DNA of 64,000 bases from Gordionus sp. m RMFG-2023 (GCF_954871325.1 NC_088779.1:28630869-28694868); one strand, 5' to 3'. Positions 11,691 through 25,473 are shown, numbered from the stretch's first letter. The notes: generated by a model not told the origin, from the sequence alone. Program-made: numbers and translations.

Positions 11691-14477
11691 TTATAATTTA
11701 GCCAAAATAAAACATTACCGATATTCCTAATTCTGAGCTAAAATCCCTACACATCTAATAATCTCGATTTGCTCATCTATTCAGGCTAAGAATCTCTATT
11801 AAACTATCTCTTAACTGCATACATGTTTTGTCTTACAATGGGAACACTGTAAAACCAGTAAAACGACGAGAACTAATATTTTTGACTCCGTGGTCAAGGT
11901 GTCAGATTCATTATAATTTAGGAATTTCCCTGCATTCATCATAATACCCTATCTTACCGTATAGTTGATGCGCTCAATTAATCTCGGAAAATAAACATAA
12001 AGTTCCGTCGATGCCTTTTATACATTCATACTCGGATCCTCTACTACAACATTTTTCCATAGCAAGTTCAATTTTTGAGAATTAGAAAGATGGATCTGAG
12101 AAAAGACCGCTTCCCAAGAAGGTTTTATTTGTTTGTTACCGAAATTATTCGTCCTAACTAATTTATTCACAATCTATTCTCACTAATTCATCATAATTGT
12201 ATAAAAGAAATTGTTGTTGAGATAATATATATATATATATACTAAATAGCAAAGAAAATGATTGTTAACGCAAAAGATTGTAATATGATGATTTGCAGTT
12301 TTCGTTCAACAATCAGAAAATTATAAAAATCAAAATGATATATAACAAAAAAAAATACATTTACATCTGAACATCCCTGAAATATTGGTTCCTCATTAGT
12401 AACCATTCTAGTTTAAATTAAAAATTGTTTAATGATGTTTAGAGATCTATAAGAACGACAATTTTTTACAGTCTAGATATTTATTTTTTTTAAAAAAAAC
12501 TTTAACGCGAAAAATTTTTTAACATTACAAACGAAAGTCGCGAATCCATATTTCTTAAACAAAAACTTCAACTAGAAATTTTTTAATACTTGTTTTTTAG
12601 GGCACATATTCATTATTATATTAAGCTCTTTTTAGATCCTCCGATACTTATAATATATATATTTTTTTTTTTATATTTAGTAATTTTATATATTTTTATA
12701 ATCATGTTTTAATATTTTAGTATTTTAAAAAAAATATTATTAAATCTCTACCTTTTTGTCAAATAACGTCACCAGGGTAGATATGAGTGTACAAGATAAT
12801 GACATATAATTTGACGTTCAATTTCTTTATTGTAAATATATCTAATATGTTAAAATATTTTTAGAATAAATATTAAAAAAATTCATATAGGTTTGTTAAA
12901 ACTATTCTCGATAATCAATAAAAATATTAACCCAGTCTGATCGTTCATTTACATTTGTATAAATAAAAATCATCTAGTAACCCGACATTTTTAATTTTCC
13001 AAATAAATTCTTTGCGGGAAACCAAAATCTGACCTCAGCTGGCTGTTCAAAGGCACTTTAAAATAACAGCATCTTGATGAAGCAATCGTCAGTGTAGGTA
13101 GTCATTATTTGTCATTTGGAATAAGGATAAATGCGACATGTGAATCAAGCCACTTCACGGGAAAAAATAATAACTTAAAGGGCAACTATTAGTCGTCTAT
13201 CCCCTATTCTAAAAAAAAATATTTACTATACTCACCAAATTATCAGAATCCTATCCCCCCCTCCCTCCGAGAAATATTCAGATAGAGTTCTTCTACCCAT
13301 CATTTAGAGAAACTTACTTTTATCCCTTCTTTTGCTGCTCTTTAAAATTAAAATTATGGCTAACTTTTAAAATAAAAACGTTAAAAATAAAATTTTAAAT
13401 TAATTAATTTATGAAAAGTGTAAAACTTTTGATAAATAATTTATAATAATTTTGAAACATCGTTTGAAAATATTTTTGTGATGATATCATTTTTAAAAAA
13501 ATGATATAAATATTTTTAAACAAAAATTCGCTATTCATTTATGAGGAGTTAAAAGTGCATATTCAATTTTTTTTTTTTAATATTTTAACATGTTTAAATG
13601 CTTTCATAAAAATTTCCCGAATACTAATTGGTATAAAAAAAAATAGAAAATATATATAAATGTATAAAGTATAAACTTTTCAAAAGTAGAAATGTAAAGC
13701 GAATTTTAGATAAATTTATTCTGCTTTAATCGGTGAAATGGTGAAGTCCCTTCCGATGAGAAAGATTATATGAAATCTAGACCTGTGACAACGATGTGTT
13801 AAATTAGGTGAAAAAATATAATGGCCTAAAATTACGACCATTTTATTGGTCTTTTTTATATTTGCCGGAACACCTAGATCTTGAGCCTAAGATTTACTCT
13901 GTCAATGGCATGAAAGAAAAGAAGAAGAAAAAAAAATTCAACATGAAAAGAGTTTATAAGAACATTTGGAGACTATTATATCGAATATAATTGGGAACTC
14001 TCCCATTCATAACCAGTCTTACTGAGAAAGCCCTAGAGAATCGCAAATACAATTTGTATAAGCAACTTAGATGTGAAAGTATATATCTAAGCAATAAAAG
14101 ATAGAAACGCCAACTTAAACATACAGCAAATTTAATGAGGCTACTTTGTGCAAATTTTCGAAAAAAAGAAATATATTTAAGCCATAAAATGCTGTAAAAT
14201 TTGAGGAATTTTTTTTTTAGCTTGACCCCTTTATTAAATATTTGACAGCGCTCCGAAAATTCCAATTTTGTTTTATTTATCTGTTAATTTTTGCATTTAT
14301 TTTTACAATTTTTATTATTTTAAAAATATTAAGGATTCAAAGGATAATAATCCAATTGACATAAAAAAATTTTTTTATCGAAATCAATTATAAGGGTATA
14401 TTTGTCATATTTTTCAAAATTTCGTAGAAAAAATTCGATTGCTAAGCAAATAAATCCAAAAATTAGATTCGCAGAGG
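11691..14477. other. AT-rich stretch, no gene seen
   Basis: Low-complexity sequence with a short (TA)n near 12224-12241. The open frames at 13808-13990 (+) and 13954-14265 (-) are Lys/Phe-rich translations of AT-rich DNA and resemble nothing I know. Confidence 0.5.
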
Positions 14478-14706
14478 CACCATTTGCAAGGTCGGACTCG
14501 GATTTTTTTTTAGAATATATTATATTTATTTTTGATTTTTATAGCTAATAATGACGGTTTTAAATATTCGATTTTACAATAACCGGCCCGGCCGGCCCAA
14601 CCTTGATTTTTTTTTTTTAAAAAAAAATTTAGGCCCTGCTTGGCCAGACCCGCGTATATTATAAAAAATTAAAATACGGCCCGGCCCTAAACCAGAGGTC
14701 TCCGAT
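14478..14706. repeat. GGCCGGGCC-motif repeat element
   Basis: GC-rich patches (CCGGCCCGGCCGGCCC near 14582, CGGCCCGGCCC near 14679) sit between long A and T runs. A segment related to ATTTTTATAGCTAATAATG is shared in opposite orientation with 37290-37545. The ends (TGCAAGGTCGGACTCGG and CCAGAGGTCTC) resemble the termini of the delimited copy at 45773-46048. It is probably a degraded hAT-type MITE of that family. Confidence 0.5.
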
Positions 14707-16540
14707 GAAAGAGAAGAAGAAAGGACCAGTAAGGTGTTTAAAATAAACCAAGAAATACCAATTGTTATTAGGTATCGATTTCATGATATTGCTATAAATA
14801 CTTTATCATTTTATGGTTAAAGGATTTCTGGCCATCCAAAAGTAAAGTTTTGAGAAATTTGATTTTTCTTTGCAATTTATGCCCTTCTAACATACATCTA
14901 GCCCGCGATAATTGTAATTTATCATATGCATCTATATTAGACAAAGCAGGGGGGGGGGGGCATTATTCTCTAATTTTGACATTTATTACAAATTATTTAT
15001 ATTTTATTTATAAAAGGTTATACGTTTAATTACAGGTTATCCAAAAGAAGACTTCTATCTACGAACAAAGAATATCTATACATGGGTCATTAAGCCCCCG
15101 CCTTCCAAACTTAAATATATTATTTTATTTTATATTTGTATTTTAATCTCCATATATTTTTTTATAAAGATTTTATTTTATAAATATTAATCAATTTATA
15201 TTCTACGCTGGCCCCTATTCACGAATCGTATTTAAAAAAATTGTGAGAAAAAAAGATTCCTGAAAGAGTGTAATCGAAATACTCAGCTTTTTAAAAATAA
15301 TGTTGTCATATTTGTACCCCACCCCCAATATAAGTTTCTCTTATACGATTTATATTGATATTGGTTTAAAATTTTAAATATTATCCCTAACCCTTTATTA
15401 TATTTTTGAGCTGAGCATATACGTAAAGTAAGAAGATTTAAAAGTGATATGGAAACGAGAATTGATTTTATTCATTTATATAAAAAAAACACCATTATAA
15501 AATGAGAAAGCAAAAAATGTATATATACACACTTTAAAACTTTTTAATTTTAAAACAAAAATATTGTAGATGTGATAATTTAACGTCAAATCATTTCAAA
15601 AATATTTATATTTCAATAAATATATTTTGATAAGAAAACATGATTATATAGTTATATCTATCACTCAAACTTTTTGAGACATAGATAGGTTTGAATTGTA
15701 TGATCACCTAATGAACATAGTTAATATGCAGGGGCGGTAACCAATGGGAAAAAAAGGATTTTAATCAAAAAAAGTGAAAACCCAAAATTGTTTTTATAAA
15801 AATCTAATATAGACAAAGACCTATAATACGTAGACCTAAAGATTTCCAATAAAATTCATGGGGAAAAAATTGGTCTAATGTGCTTCCCCCATCCCTTTAG
15901 TAAAATCCTGGACACGCCTATGTTGACTAGTGTAGCAGCGCCCATCAAAAGGAACTTTCTGAACTGGTTGAAGAGGGTGGAGTTGTTAAACAAACCTTGG
16001 CCAAAAAATAAAAGCTGTTTCAGATGATTTCTATGAACTTGCTAGAATAGAACTTTCGTCCTGATATTTTATTATACTTATCAAGCACACATATGAACGC
16101 TATTCATAATAAACTAATAAAAAAAATAACCATAAATTATTTATTAGAGATCACTGGGGGAAGGTATTGTCATTTCTATGGTTATTAGGTAATAAAATAT
16201 AAATATATGCTAATTAGCATTAAATTAGGCAATAATATTAATGATTTATGTGAGTATAAGCATCATTTATATAATATTAATGATAATTTATGTAATATTA
16301 AAATTGACTCCCATGTATATGACAAGGACGATAAACGTTTCAATTTTTCGTTGGGGGGGGGGGGGGGGGGGGGTGGAATAAATGGTCCCCAGCCCCTAAA
16401 TCTCGTCTTTCATTTAAGGCCACTGATGATATTACACTCTAATAACTACCTCCTAACCAAAATCAAAATAAATACCCAACATCTTCTTTACACTTTACCT
16501 CTCTTCAATTTCGGTGATTTTATAAACCCTCCCATTCCGG
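14707..16540. other. Mostly AT-rich stretch with G tracts and MITE debris
   Basis: No gene seen. There is a run of 12 G at 14949-14960 and a run of 21 G at 16353-16373. At about 15729-15921 a short element may exist: it ends in GACACGCCTATG, the inverse of the CATAGGCG terminus seen at 2436, and begins CAGGGGCGGTAACCA. No clean target-site duplication was found for it. Confidence 0.4.
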
Positions 16541-17031
16541 TAGTGTTGTTTTAATCGGACTAAACCAAGTCGGTCCAAACAGAGCTGATCCAAATTTTGG
16601 CTATTGCTCGACTCCGATCCAAAACATGGATTGTTCTTTTTCGACTCCGACTCAAAGTTCGGGTCGTTTTTTTACGGGCTTCGACCCCAAGTCCCATATT
16701 TGTGGTCGGTGTTTTATTAAAGACTACATAAGGTTTGGGCCGTTTTTTTGACCCGAACCGATATCTATGTCATTTCATACGACCAAAAGTCGACGACTAG
16801 GGCTGACTTCAATAAATATAATATTAAATAATAGTTAGATATTAATATTATGGGTGGGAAAGTTAAACAAACATTTCCTTTAATTATAATGTTCCGACTA
16901 ACTATATAATCTTATTTTAAAAAAACGACCCAGATTTTGGGTCGAGGTCGTTCTTCGACTCTGGCGGAGGTCAATAAAACCGACCCGAACTTTGGGTTGG
17001 TGTCGCGACTCGCGGGGTTATAACTATATTA
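16541..17031. mobile_element. hAT-type MITE with GACCC/GGGTC motifs, about 490 bp
   Basis: The left end TAGTGTTGTTTTAATCGG matches the TAGTGTTGTT termini of other local MITEs. The right end AACTATATTA is a degraded inverse. Flanks CATTCCGG and CACTTCGG agree at 6 of 8 bases. Both arms are full of GACCC, GGGTC and TCGACTC motifs (for example GATTTTGGGTCGAGGTCG). A smaller relative with a perfect duplication is at 46542-46683. Confidence 0.6.
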
Positions 17032-17906
17032 CACTTCGGTACAAGTTCGTGAGCAGTATATTTTAAGTTAACGCCAACATTTCTTAGCTAATAAATCAAG
17101 TAGGGGGAGTATTTTTATCATGCATAGAATTGAAAATAGTTCACGAACGACTGACATATATATTATTTTGTAAATCTTTGGACCGTTAATGTCGCAATAA
17201 GTTTTTTCGGGCTGATATATACAATATGGTTGAAACTGGTAAATGTAACACGTTTGACAATGTATTTATAATTCTCAAAATTATGTTATTTCATTTTTGA
17301 ATCTTAAAATATTAATTTCCAATGTAGAGAGATTATGAATAAAACTACGCTTAAATATGTTAGATTTATTTGGTTCTTCTAGCACTTTAATTTATTATAA
17401 AAATGTATCCCCAGGCTCCCCCCCCTTGCATTGAAGTCAAAATCATGATAGGTTTTAGATGGAAAATTTAACATAATTTTGCAGATATTCAGATCACCAT
17501 AAATTTTAAGATATTTACCACAAACTTTTTTTAAACTATTTTTTTTTTTATATATATTAGTTTTATTTAGAATTTATATAATAAAAAAAATTATATTGGT
17601 ATTGGTTTATGGCATCCCGATACTTTTACTTGCCTAATTTCTTATACAATTCTTATAAGATAATAATAATATAAAAATACAGGCTCCAAAATGCTTCATT
17701 TTCAAAGTATATATATAAATCTAGAGTCCCAAATATCATTTTCCCTACTTATGATAATAAAATAAACCCCCCCCCCCCAGTATCACTAATATACTAAATT
17801 CCAACTATTAATCGAAATAATCTTTCTATCCCATAAATGTTCGCATAAATTTCAATTGGGAAAGTAAGTATTATTTTTTTTTAAAGGTTGCACGAGCTAT
17901 GGACAC
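17032..17906. other. AT-rich stretch, no gene seen
   Basis: No open frame or recognised repeat. A run of 12 C lies at 17767-17778. Confidence 0.5.
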
Positions 17907-18075
17907 TAGTGTTGCTAAACTATTTTAGCCAGAAAAATATTGCCTGGACCTTGAGATTTCCCTAACAGATGTCCTTGTGTCATCTATGATCAAGAACTTT
18001 AGACATGCATAATATTTTTCTCGATAAAACGTTGAGTTTGCCGCCATTTTTTTAAAAAAAAAAAAAATCGGTCCA
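17907..18075. mobile_element. TAGTGTTGTT-family MITE, truncated copy
   Basis: Starts TAGTGTTGCTAAAC and contains TTTTAGCCAGAAAAATATTGCC and CATAATATTTTTCTCGATAAAACG, the core shared with the full 219-bp copies at 34116 and 54645. The right terminus has decayed into an A run. Confidence 0.6.
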
Positions 18076-20376
18076 AATCTAGCAGTTTGCGTGTAATAAT
18101 TCTCTACTCAAATTTTCCGAATCTGGAAGATGGAAAACAACTACGCCTACGCGTCGCCCTCAATGTGTATCCCAATTTTGCTTTTATTTATGCTATCTCC
18201 TCGTCACATTCACAACAACACTGAAATGCGATAGGGCATCGTGTTTTACCATTAAATTTAATTAAATAAAAATTATTTTGTTTAACAAAAAAAATAATTT
18301 AAAACATCATTATTTATTTTAAAGGGTTAGGGTTAGGGTTAAAGCCAATTTTAAATTTTAAACTTCTTTCAAACCAAATACATTTTAAGTCGGCTAAAAA
18401 AAATTCGGCAAGACCAAGTGCTTTTTAGCCTAAAACTATCACTCACTCAGGCCTTTCGGGGTTAATCTTAAAAAGATAGAGGGCTCAAATTTGGAAAGAT
18501 AATAATATAAATAAAAACGCCTCGATATTAACGGATTTTCTTCGGCAAATGCCTTCTAGTTAGCTCGTATTTAGCCATCACCCAATTATATTCAATTACA
18601 CTAACTTTATTTTTAAAAAAAAAAGGTGTAAATTGAAGAATTTTTTTGTATATTTTGACTTCAGAATAGGTCAGGACAAAAAAAAAACCCTTCCTCCCCT
18701 TAAATAAAAACGATCCAAAAGTATTCTAAATATCCCGTTCATGCTTAATCTCGACGAATTTAGAAAACTAATGTAATCAAAGGGATTTGTCTAATATACA
18801 TTTAAAATAATCCGGCCAGAAAGTTCGCATCTAATTCTGAACTATAGGATGGTATATCTGGAAATAATTGTTCGGCTAACCAACATAATAACTCATCTTA
18901 ATCCTATGTTTTTGGGGTAATTCTCAGCCCCTAAGTGGTCCCGATTAAAATTTTTCTAACTCTAAGCCGAATCGCTGTTTCTATATTTTTGGTAAAATAT
19001 TATTTTGACCCCTGGTCTGGATACAAGGTCTGTGCTCAGGGTTCGCGCTCATATCTGGCCTGGCCGATTTTTAGAACACAAACTCTGGGTTCCAGGTTTG
19101 ACACAACCAACCAATTAACACACTATGCTTAGGTGAATAAACGTATTTGAAATTTTTTTTTATAAATCAGATTACCACTTTATTATATTATACATTATGA
19201 ACAAGTTGAATTTTTTTTTATATAATCTGTCGCAATAATTAGGATTTAAATTATCTTATATATTTTAAAAAAAATAGTAGTTTCTATAATCTCCTATTAT
19301 AATAAAAAAAATTATAACCTACGTGTTTTTGTTTTTTTTTTAAGTTTTAATGGTATTTTAAAAGTATATATAGGACTTAAATATAAAAAATAGTAATTAT
19401 TCGGTGAAAAAAAATAATAAAGTCACATTAGAAGCAGTCCCGTTATTATAGTTGAGCCATTTAAAATGAATATTTTTTAAAAAAAAATGTTATTATCAAT
19501 TCCAGATTGTAGATCTTTAAAGGTCCTGCCAAAAATTCTTTGTCCCCCCAGGATAATAAGGCTAAATATGCATATCCGATATTAGTTATTTGTTTACTAT
19601 TTTAATTATAGGATAACGTTCGGTAACTTTATTATAACTTCTTTATAAAAGGTGCGTTAATTTATTTTCATTTTATTTTTAAAACTTAAAACATTAGATC
19701 GGGCCAGGCTCGGCTTAGCCTATAAAAAAAATTGGCAATTTATTTCTATAAGCGAATTCCTCGTTACCGATACTTTTTTTTTTGTTTTACGGTGCGATTG
19801 TCGGAACCAAGATTTTTTTTTTCCCCTGAGAAAGATTTTCCGGGAATTTTTGTCTCGTCTCCCATTGGTTGAATAGAGCTTTCTATCTAGTAAAGAGAAT
19901 AGTCCTTGGGCAGTTATGTTTGGGGGAAGGGGGGGGGGGGGTTAGACTTGAATGTAAGGGTAGTGATGCCTTAGAAATATGCTGATAGGTGAAGGGTATA
20001 CCGGGGCGCAAGCGCAACGTCAATCAAATAATTTTAACCGTTTTGGGGCGCTAAATAACTCATATTTGGTTTGAAAGGGATATTTACCACATGTACCCAG
20101 GATACAGAACTTCCCCAAACCAAGAGATATTATTAGCGAAGTTAAGAATTTTTGCGTTTCAAATTTAATTATTTGTTAAAAACAATTCATAAAAAACTTC
20201 AAGACTTTTCTGGGAGATTCTCTTATTGATACTGCTATAGATGTTAAAAGTTTGTTAGAAAATTCATCTAGAAATATGTCATTCCTGATCTAACTGTCTT
20301 CTCACTACAGGTAAGGGGCCACTTAGAGAAATTTTACATCTTTCACCTATTGAGAACTAACTAAACTACGAGGACT
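18076..20376. other. AT-rich stretch with decayed GC-motif patches
   Basis: No gene seen. A GC-richer patch at about 18920-19110 (GGCCTGGCCGA, CTGGTCTGG) resembles one at 28180-28390 and looks like old MITE debris. Three exact TTAGGG units occur at 18324-18341. A run of 13 G is at 19929-19941. The stretch around 20080-20320 could be a decayed coding relic but matches nothing I recognise. Confidence 0.4.
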
Positions 20377-20560
20377 TGGGTCAATTTTTTCCAAATCGGC
20401 CCGATTAAGATTTTAGCTAAAATGATATCATGTTAAGCATCGAGGTTTGGCAGATAAGATGTACAAGCATTTCTGTCAGCTACTCTCAAAATCTTTAGGG
20501 CTTAACGCGATGTTAATTTTCGGTTATAACCTTAAGCGGGTCGGTTTTTTTAAAATCTAC
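20377..20560. mobile_element. TAGTGTTGTT-family MITE variant, degraded
   Basis: Contains ATTTTAGCTAAAATGATATC, GCATCGAGGTTTGGCAGATAAG and TCTTTAGGGCTTAACGC. These match in reverse orientation the copy at 49121-49304. Termini are decayed. Confidence 0.5.
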
Positions 20561-20929
20561 CCTAATAAAGGATCTTTCGGAATTTTTTTCGTTTATTGCA
20601 AAGTGTGAAAATAGTGATCAAAATAACCCCTATCTTCCCCTAACCTCTTCCTCTTCTTTTTTTTATTTAATATCTAAAAATTATATTATTCAGAAGGGCT
20701 TCAGCTAGGGATACAGTCAAAAGTCATTTTAAGTGAAACCTATATTTATATTATTTTTAGAAAAAAATTGTTATTTCTTTGGGGGAGGGGTAGTAAGGGG
20801 GGGGGGGGTAAGAAGAGAGGAGGATTAAATTCCATTCGTTGAAAATTTCTTCGGAAAGATTTTTCGCACCATCCTTTCCTCTAGGTTAACACCTATCAAA
20901 AAACACGAAATCAAAATTGAATATTTTTC

Positions 20930-21065
20930 ATTTGTTCGTAATATTTGATTCGTGAATGTCGAATCGAATAATTCCTTATTCGCCATTTCGCGGGAATGAT
21001 AAATATACTATTCGATTTGATTTGTCAAATTTGTCGAATTTGTCAAGATTCGATTTGAAAATTAA
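20930..21065. repeat. TATTCG-motif repeat element
   Basis: Dense in ATTCGATTTG, TCGAATCGAATAA and TTATTCG. It is related to the patches at 6361-6520 and 57040-57385. Ends not resolved. Confidence 0.4.
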
Positions 21066-21172
21066 ATTCAATAGCTACTACCAGCTCTATCGCTGCTTAA
21101 AACAAGCTTTTGACTTAAAAATTGATCTAATATTTAAATATTTTAAAAAAATTAAAATTTATAACGGATTTT

Positions 21173-21185
21173 ATTTTCTTTCTTT

Positions 21186-21257
<72 letters not shown>

Positions 21258-21263
21258 TTTTTC
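21173..21263. repeat. (CTTT)n microsatellite
   Basis: About 90 bases of nearly perfect CTTT repeats. The Phe/Ser-rich open frame that runs through it is an artefact of the repeat. Confidence 0.95.
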
Positions 21264-22758
21264 GTAAAAATTTTTTGAAATTTGAATAGGTAAGTAATAA
21301 TAATAGTCAGTCAGTCAATCTATATCACTCATTTCTCCAATATAAATTTATAAACCCACATTTATAATTTTAATTAATTAAAATATTTTTTTGTGAAAAA
21401 TATCTTAAATTTATATGGAAAGTAATTTTCCCACCTTGGCCATAAAAATACTTCATTTAATTAAATTCAAAGAATATATTTAATAAAATATTTTAAAAAG
21501 TTGAAAATTTTGTCATTTTTAAGTAAATTGCTTATATTTAAAACATTTTTTTATTAAATTTTTATTTTTTATTTTAAATTATAATATAATATTTTAACAT
21601 TTACATTTAAACTGTGTAAGTGCGTAAATATAAAAAGATAAAAATATTAAATTACTATTTTTGAACTTTCATTGGTTATTTATTCTGTCATTTTTTTTTG
21701 TGCATATTTTTTAAGATAATTTGCAAATTGAAAATTTGGCTTTTCGGCAAACCATACAAACTTCCTGATGAATTTCTTAACTTTTACAGAGTAAAGTTTG
21801 ATAAAAAGTATCCCACGATCTTGAGGGGAAGAAATACTGGTCAGTATTATTTAGCCGTCAGAATCTTAGCCTGATAGCCTAGCATAGTTTTTTGACTAAC
21901 AGGCTTTAGAAATATATTTTTACTAGGAGTATAGCTTATGGGGGTGTATCACTCCAAGCTGAGAATGCGAATTTTCAAGATTTATCAGGAGAATTTAATA
22001 ATATGGCGAAAATAACGCTTAAAAATAGGAATTAAGGAATTAAGAATTAAATACAACGATTCTGATATTAGATTTTTTTAAAAAAATATATATTATTATA
22101 TTGAAAAATTAGCAAGGAATTTTGAAATATATAAGAAATTTTTTACTTTAAATGGATAAGAAACTTATTCATGGGGAATTGGGAATCACTCAAATATAAA
22201 AAAAACATGAAGCCAGAAATGTATTCCACTTAGGAGTAAAAGACCATGAGTTTTAAGACGATTTTAACGTGAACTTTTGAATTTATTCTATAATATTATG
22301 TTTTTTCAATAAATGTAAAATACAAATAATTACGCATAACGTTTTTTATTATGTATCATTTTTATCTTGGAGAGAAGTGATGCGATTACAAGTTTTAAAA
22401 ATGTATCATTTTAAACTTGTAAAGTTGTAATTTTAAATTTTACATGCAAAATTTGTTGCATATCATTTTTTTTATTTTTATTAAATTTACAATGAGATAC
22501 GTTAGATTAGAGTAAAATCGCGAACATGGGAAATATTGCAAGTTTGAATCGATTACATTATATACTTCCAGTTTAGAATGACACCTATACGAGTTTTAAA
22601 TAGACCGGGGCTTGATGGCCGCGGGCGGTTTGAAAAAAAATAAACGTTTTTATCTATAAATGTGCTCCGGTGATTTGTTATTTTTTTTTCAACTTTAAAT
22701 CATAAAAATTTTGATTCTTACCCATAATGTTTTCTATCATGTTTGGAATACCACCTAC
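21264..22758. other. AT-rich stretch, no gene seen
   Basis: No coding potential seen. Around 22665-22758 the sequence TTCTATCATGTTTGGAATACC and its surroundings match the fold-back repeat at 61540-61856. Confidence 0.45.
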
Positions 22759-22931
22759 CAGAGTTTTTGAAGGATCTAGATAAAAGTATCTAGATCCTGT
22801 ATCTAGATATAAAAAATGTGGTATCTGTATCTAGATAGATTTTTTGAATAAAATATCGGTATCTAGATATTATTTTTAGACGATGTATCTGTATCAAGAT
22901 CCATTTAAAAAGGTATCTTTTAACAACTCTG
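22759..22931 (+). mobile_element. TATCTAGATA-family hAT-type MITE, copy 2
   Basis: Begins CAGAGTTTTTGAAGGATC, ends CTTTTAACAACTCTG, and is flanked by the perfect duplication CCACCTAC (22751-22758, 22932-22939). The internal TATCTAGATA motifs and the GTGGTATCTGTATCTAG segment match the other copies. Confidence 0.9.
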
Positions 22932-22939
22932 CCACCTAC

Positions 22940-24526
22940 TAGAGTAACTCAATATATTTCAAGACCTTTGTTCCTCCTTCTGTGAGCAGAATCTTCAGGC
23001 TTGCCTAATATTATTCTAGATGAAATATTGAGTGATATGTTATCCGCTGGAATTACATTTCCGGTTAGATCCGATTTTTTAAAATTTTAGCGCTCAAAAA
23101 AATTGATTTAAATTTGAAAAAAAAAAATATATAACACATTGCCGGAAGCTAACGTATACAGAGATTATTCTACCATATGTTCGATTAGTAGTGGGAGCTC
23201 GGCATTCAAATAATATTGTTGGAAAAATCATTTTTTTTTTGAGTCCAAAATTATGTCCTTTGGGAATTTTTATGAAATTTATAAGATATATTTTTTTCGA
23301 AATAAAACTTGAGAAATGACTTTTTTAGAGTCGAGCTAGACTAACTCATAATCCCTGGGGTAATACGACAAGAGGCAAAATGGCAAATTTGTGGAGTAAG
23401 AATTTCTCGGGGCACAGAAATTTATTGTATTTTCAGTTAAATATTGGCACACACTTATACCGTTTACGTTTGTCATGATCGTTCTAGATTATTAAAACCA
23501 TTTTGAAATTACTTATTCTTAGAAATGCCCCAAAAAGTCTAATGTAAATCTCGGAATAGCTATGGAGGATACTAAGTAAATTCGTCGTTAAAATACAAGA
23601 GTGGAAATGGAGATGAGGAAATGGTAGGATTGTTAGGGGGAAGGGTTGGAAGGAGAGGTATGAAGTCTGGTTTTATTAAACTTAATTTTGATGATTTTTA
23701 AAGATTGGTTAATACTGCTTTTGGTAGGTTAAATTTAAAAAGATTTTTTTAAAAGATATAATTATAATCATTAAGTTTAAAAAAAAAGTGTGAAAATATT
23801 ATATAGTGAAGATTATTGGTATATAAAATACTAACAATATTAGAAATTTATTTATATTTATATATAAATACAAATGTTCACGTATTTATTAGAGTAATAC
23901 TTGCAAAAGGTTTAAATTTTTCAAAAATCAATATTTAATTTAAAATTAATTAAAATAATTCAGATACCTTTTTTTTCTTCTTATTATTAATATTATTATA
24001 TAATGATATTAATATTAGATACCAAATAAAGTTTTACATTCCAGAGAAAGAAAAAAAATTTAATTATAAAATAGACTTTAATGATTTTTCTAACCAAGTT
24101 GTTAAAGAAAAAATTTTTTTCTTTTTTGTTGAAGAAATTAAGTAGTGTATATATATATATATTTGAATTCATTTTCTTATTAATTATAATCTATAAGATA
24201 TGTTACCTATAGATAAAATCTATATACATATATTAATAGTGATATACTATAATAAATAACTAAATACAGAGACCTCTGTAGATGTCAAAATATTAGGTCC
24301 AGCACCAGATTAGAAAAAATTTTCACTGTCATTTCATAATTTTTCAGCTCCCATCCACCTTGGAAATTCTTAAAATTTTTGTTATTATTGTTAATAAATT
24401 GGCTGTATTTTTTTCAGCAAAATATAAGTTCTAAAATAAAAATTTTTTTAAATTATTAACAGTAAATGAAGATTTAAATGCTCCATCATAACTATTTTCT
24501 AACATTTCTATATATATACATATATA
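22940..24526. other. AT-rich stretch, no gene seen
   Basis: No open frame of note and no repeat recognised apart from short TA runs near 24150. Confidence 0.5.
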
Positions 24527-24682
24527 CAGAGTTTTTAAAGGATCTAGATACAAGTATCTAGATATAAAAATGTGGTATCTGTATCTAGATAGATTTTTGA
24601 TTAAAATATCTGTATCTAGATATTATTTTAGACAGTGTATCTGTATCTAGATCCATTTAAAAAGTATCTTTTAACAACTCTG
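24527..24682 (+). mobile_element. TATCTAGATA-family hAT-type MITE, copy 3
   Basis: Begins CAGAGTTTTTAAAGGATC, ends CTTTTAACAACTCTG, with the duplication CATATATA at 24519-24526 and 24683-24690. The duplication is exact, though the surroundings are TA-rich. Confidence 0.85.
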
Positions 24683-24784
24683 CATATATATATAACTTGA
24701 TTTAATTAATATTTAAAATTATAAATTAACATAAAGGAGAAATTAGAAAGATAAAATATAAAATAATGTATTTAGGTTTTTGTA

Positions 24785-24915
24785 TCGGCTGGGCTTAATG
24801 ATTTATTTTTTTTTATTATAGGGCCGAAAAATTAGCCCCTGTCCAGGTCCAGATTTTTTTAATTTTGAAATTTTTTTAAACCGGTCTCGGCTTGGATAGG
24901 GTTTTTTTAAAAAAA
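24785..24915. repeat. GGCC-motif repeat fragment
   Basis: GC patches (GGGCCGAAAAATTAGCCCC, CCGGTCTCGGC) between T and A runs, in the style of the GGCCGGGCC-motif MITEs. Ends not defined. Confidence 0.35.
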
Positions 24916-25110
24916 TCATAATTATTTATATTTTAAAAAAAAAAAATTTTAGATCATAATACATCATTTTTCGGGCATTAAGAGAGAGTGCCAGAGGCGG
25001 TGACAAAAAAAAACAACGAAATGTTAGAATTTGCGAAAAGTGGTTTTTTTAAATAGTTTTTTTTCTTCTAAATTACCTTACATCGATGCCCTTTCTGGTT
25101 TCGTATTTAA

Positions 25111-25300
25111 TTAGCTGTGGTCGAAATCGAATCAATGATAGCCCAAATGAGTACTAGTTTGGGTTCAAATGGGATAAATAAAAAACAACTCGTTGAATTT
25201 CAAAATCACCTGTTTCTGCACATGCCAGAAGAGAAGCCCTTTAAAAGCCTCCATAAATTACCGAGACAGACAAAGGGAAAAGGAGGCTTCATAATTCATG
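25111..25300 (+). other. Possible coding relic, partly duplicated in inverse
   Basis: An open stretch reads VVEIESMIAQMSTSLGS and continues with LVEFQNHLFLHMPEEKPF. It is preceded by a pyrimidine-rich tract and TTAATTAG, which could be a splice acceptor. The first 87 bases recur inverted at 27120-27206, where the reading is similar (VVEIKSRLAQTS) and then stops. I do not recognise the protein. It could be an exon, part of a gene captured by a transposon, or the ends of a large inverted-repeat element. Confidence 0.3.
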
Positions 25301-25473
25301 GATATTTATTTTTATCTTTTCTTTTTTTTTTTAAATATAGAGAAATACTTTTCATTAAAAAAAAAAAACAATTTGATATATGGAAAAGAAAAGAAGTTTA
25401 AAATAGAAAAATTTATTGCGAAATAATAATTCACATTTTTTATTTTTCTAAAAATCTCTTCGCGTGCGTGAAC

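Noticed and set aside
16207-16554. 115-codon frame with a poly-Gly run
   Set aside because: It runs through a 21-G homopolymer and into a MITE terminus; no protein resemblance.
20956-21267. 103-codon frame ending in repeated Phe-Leu-Ser
   Set aside because: The C-terminal half is the CTTT microsatellite and the start lies in a TATTCG repeat.
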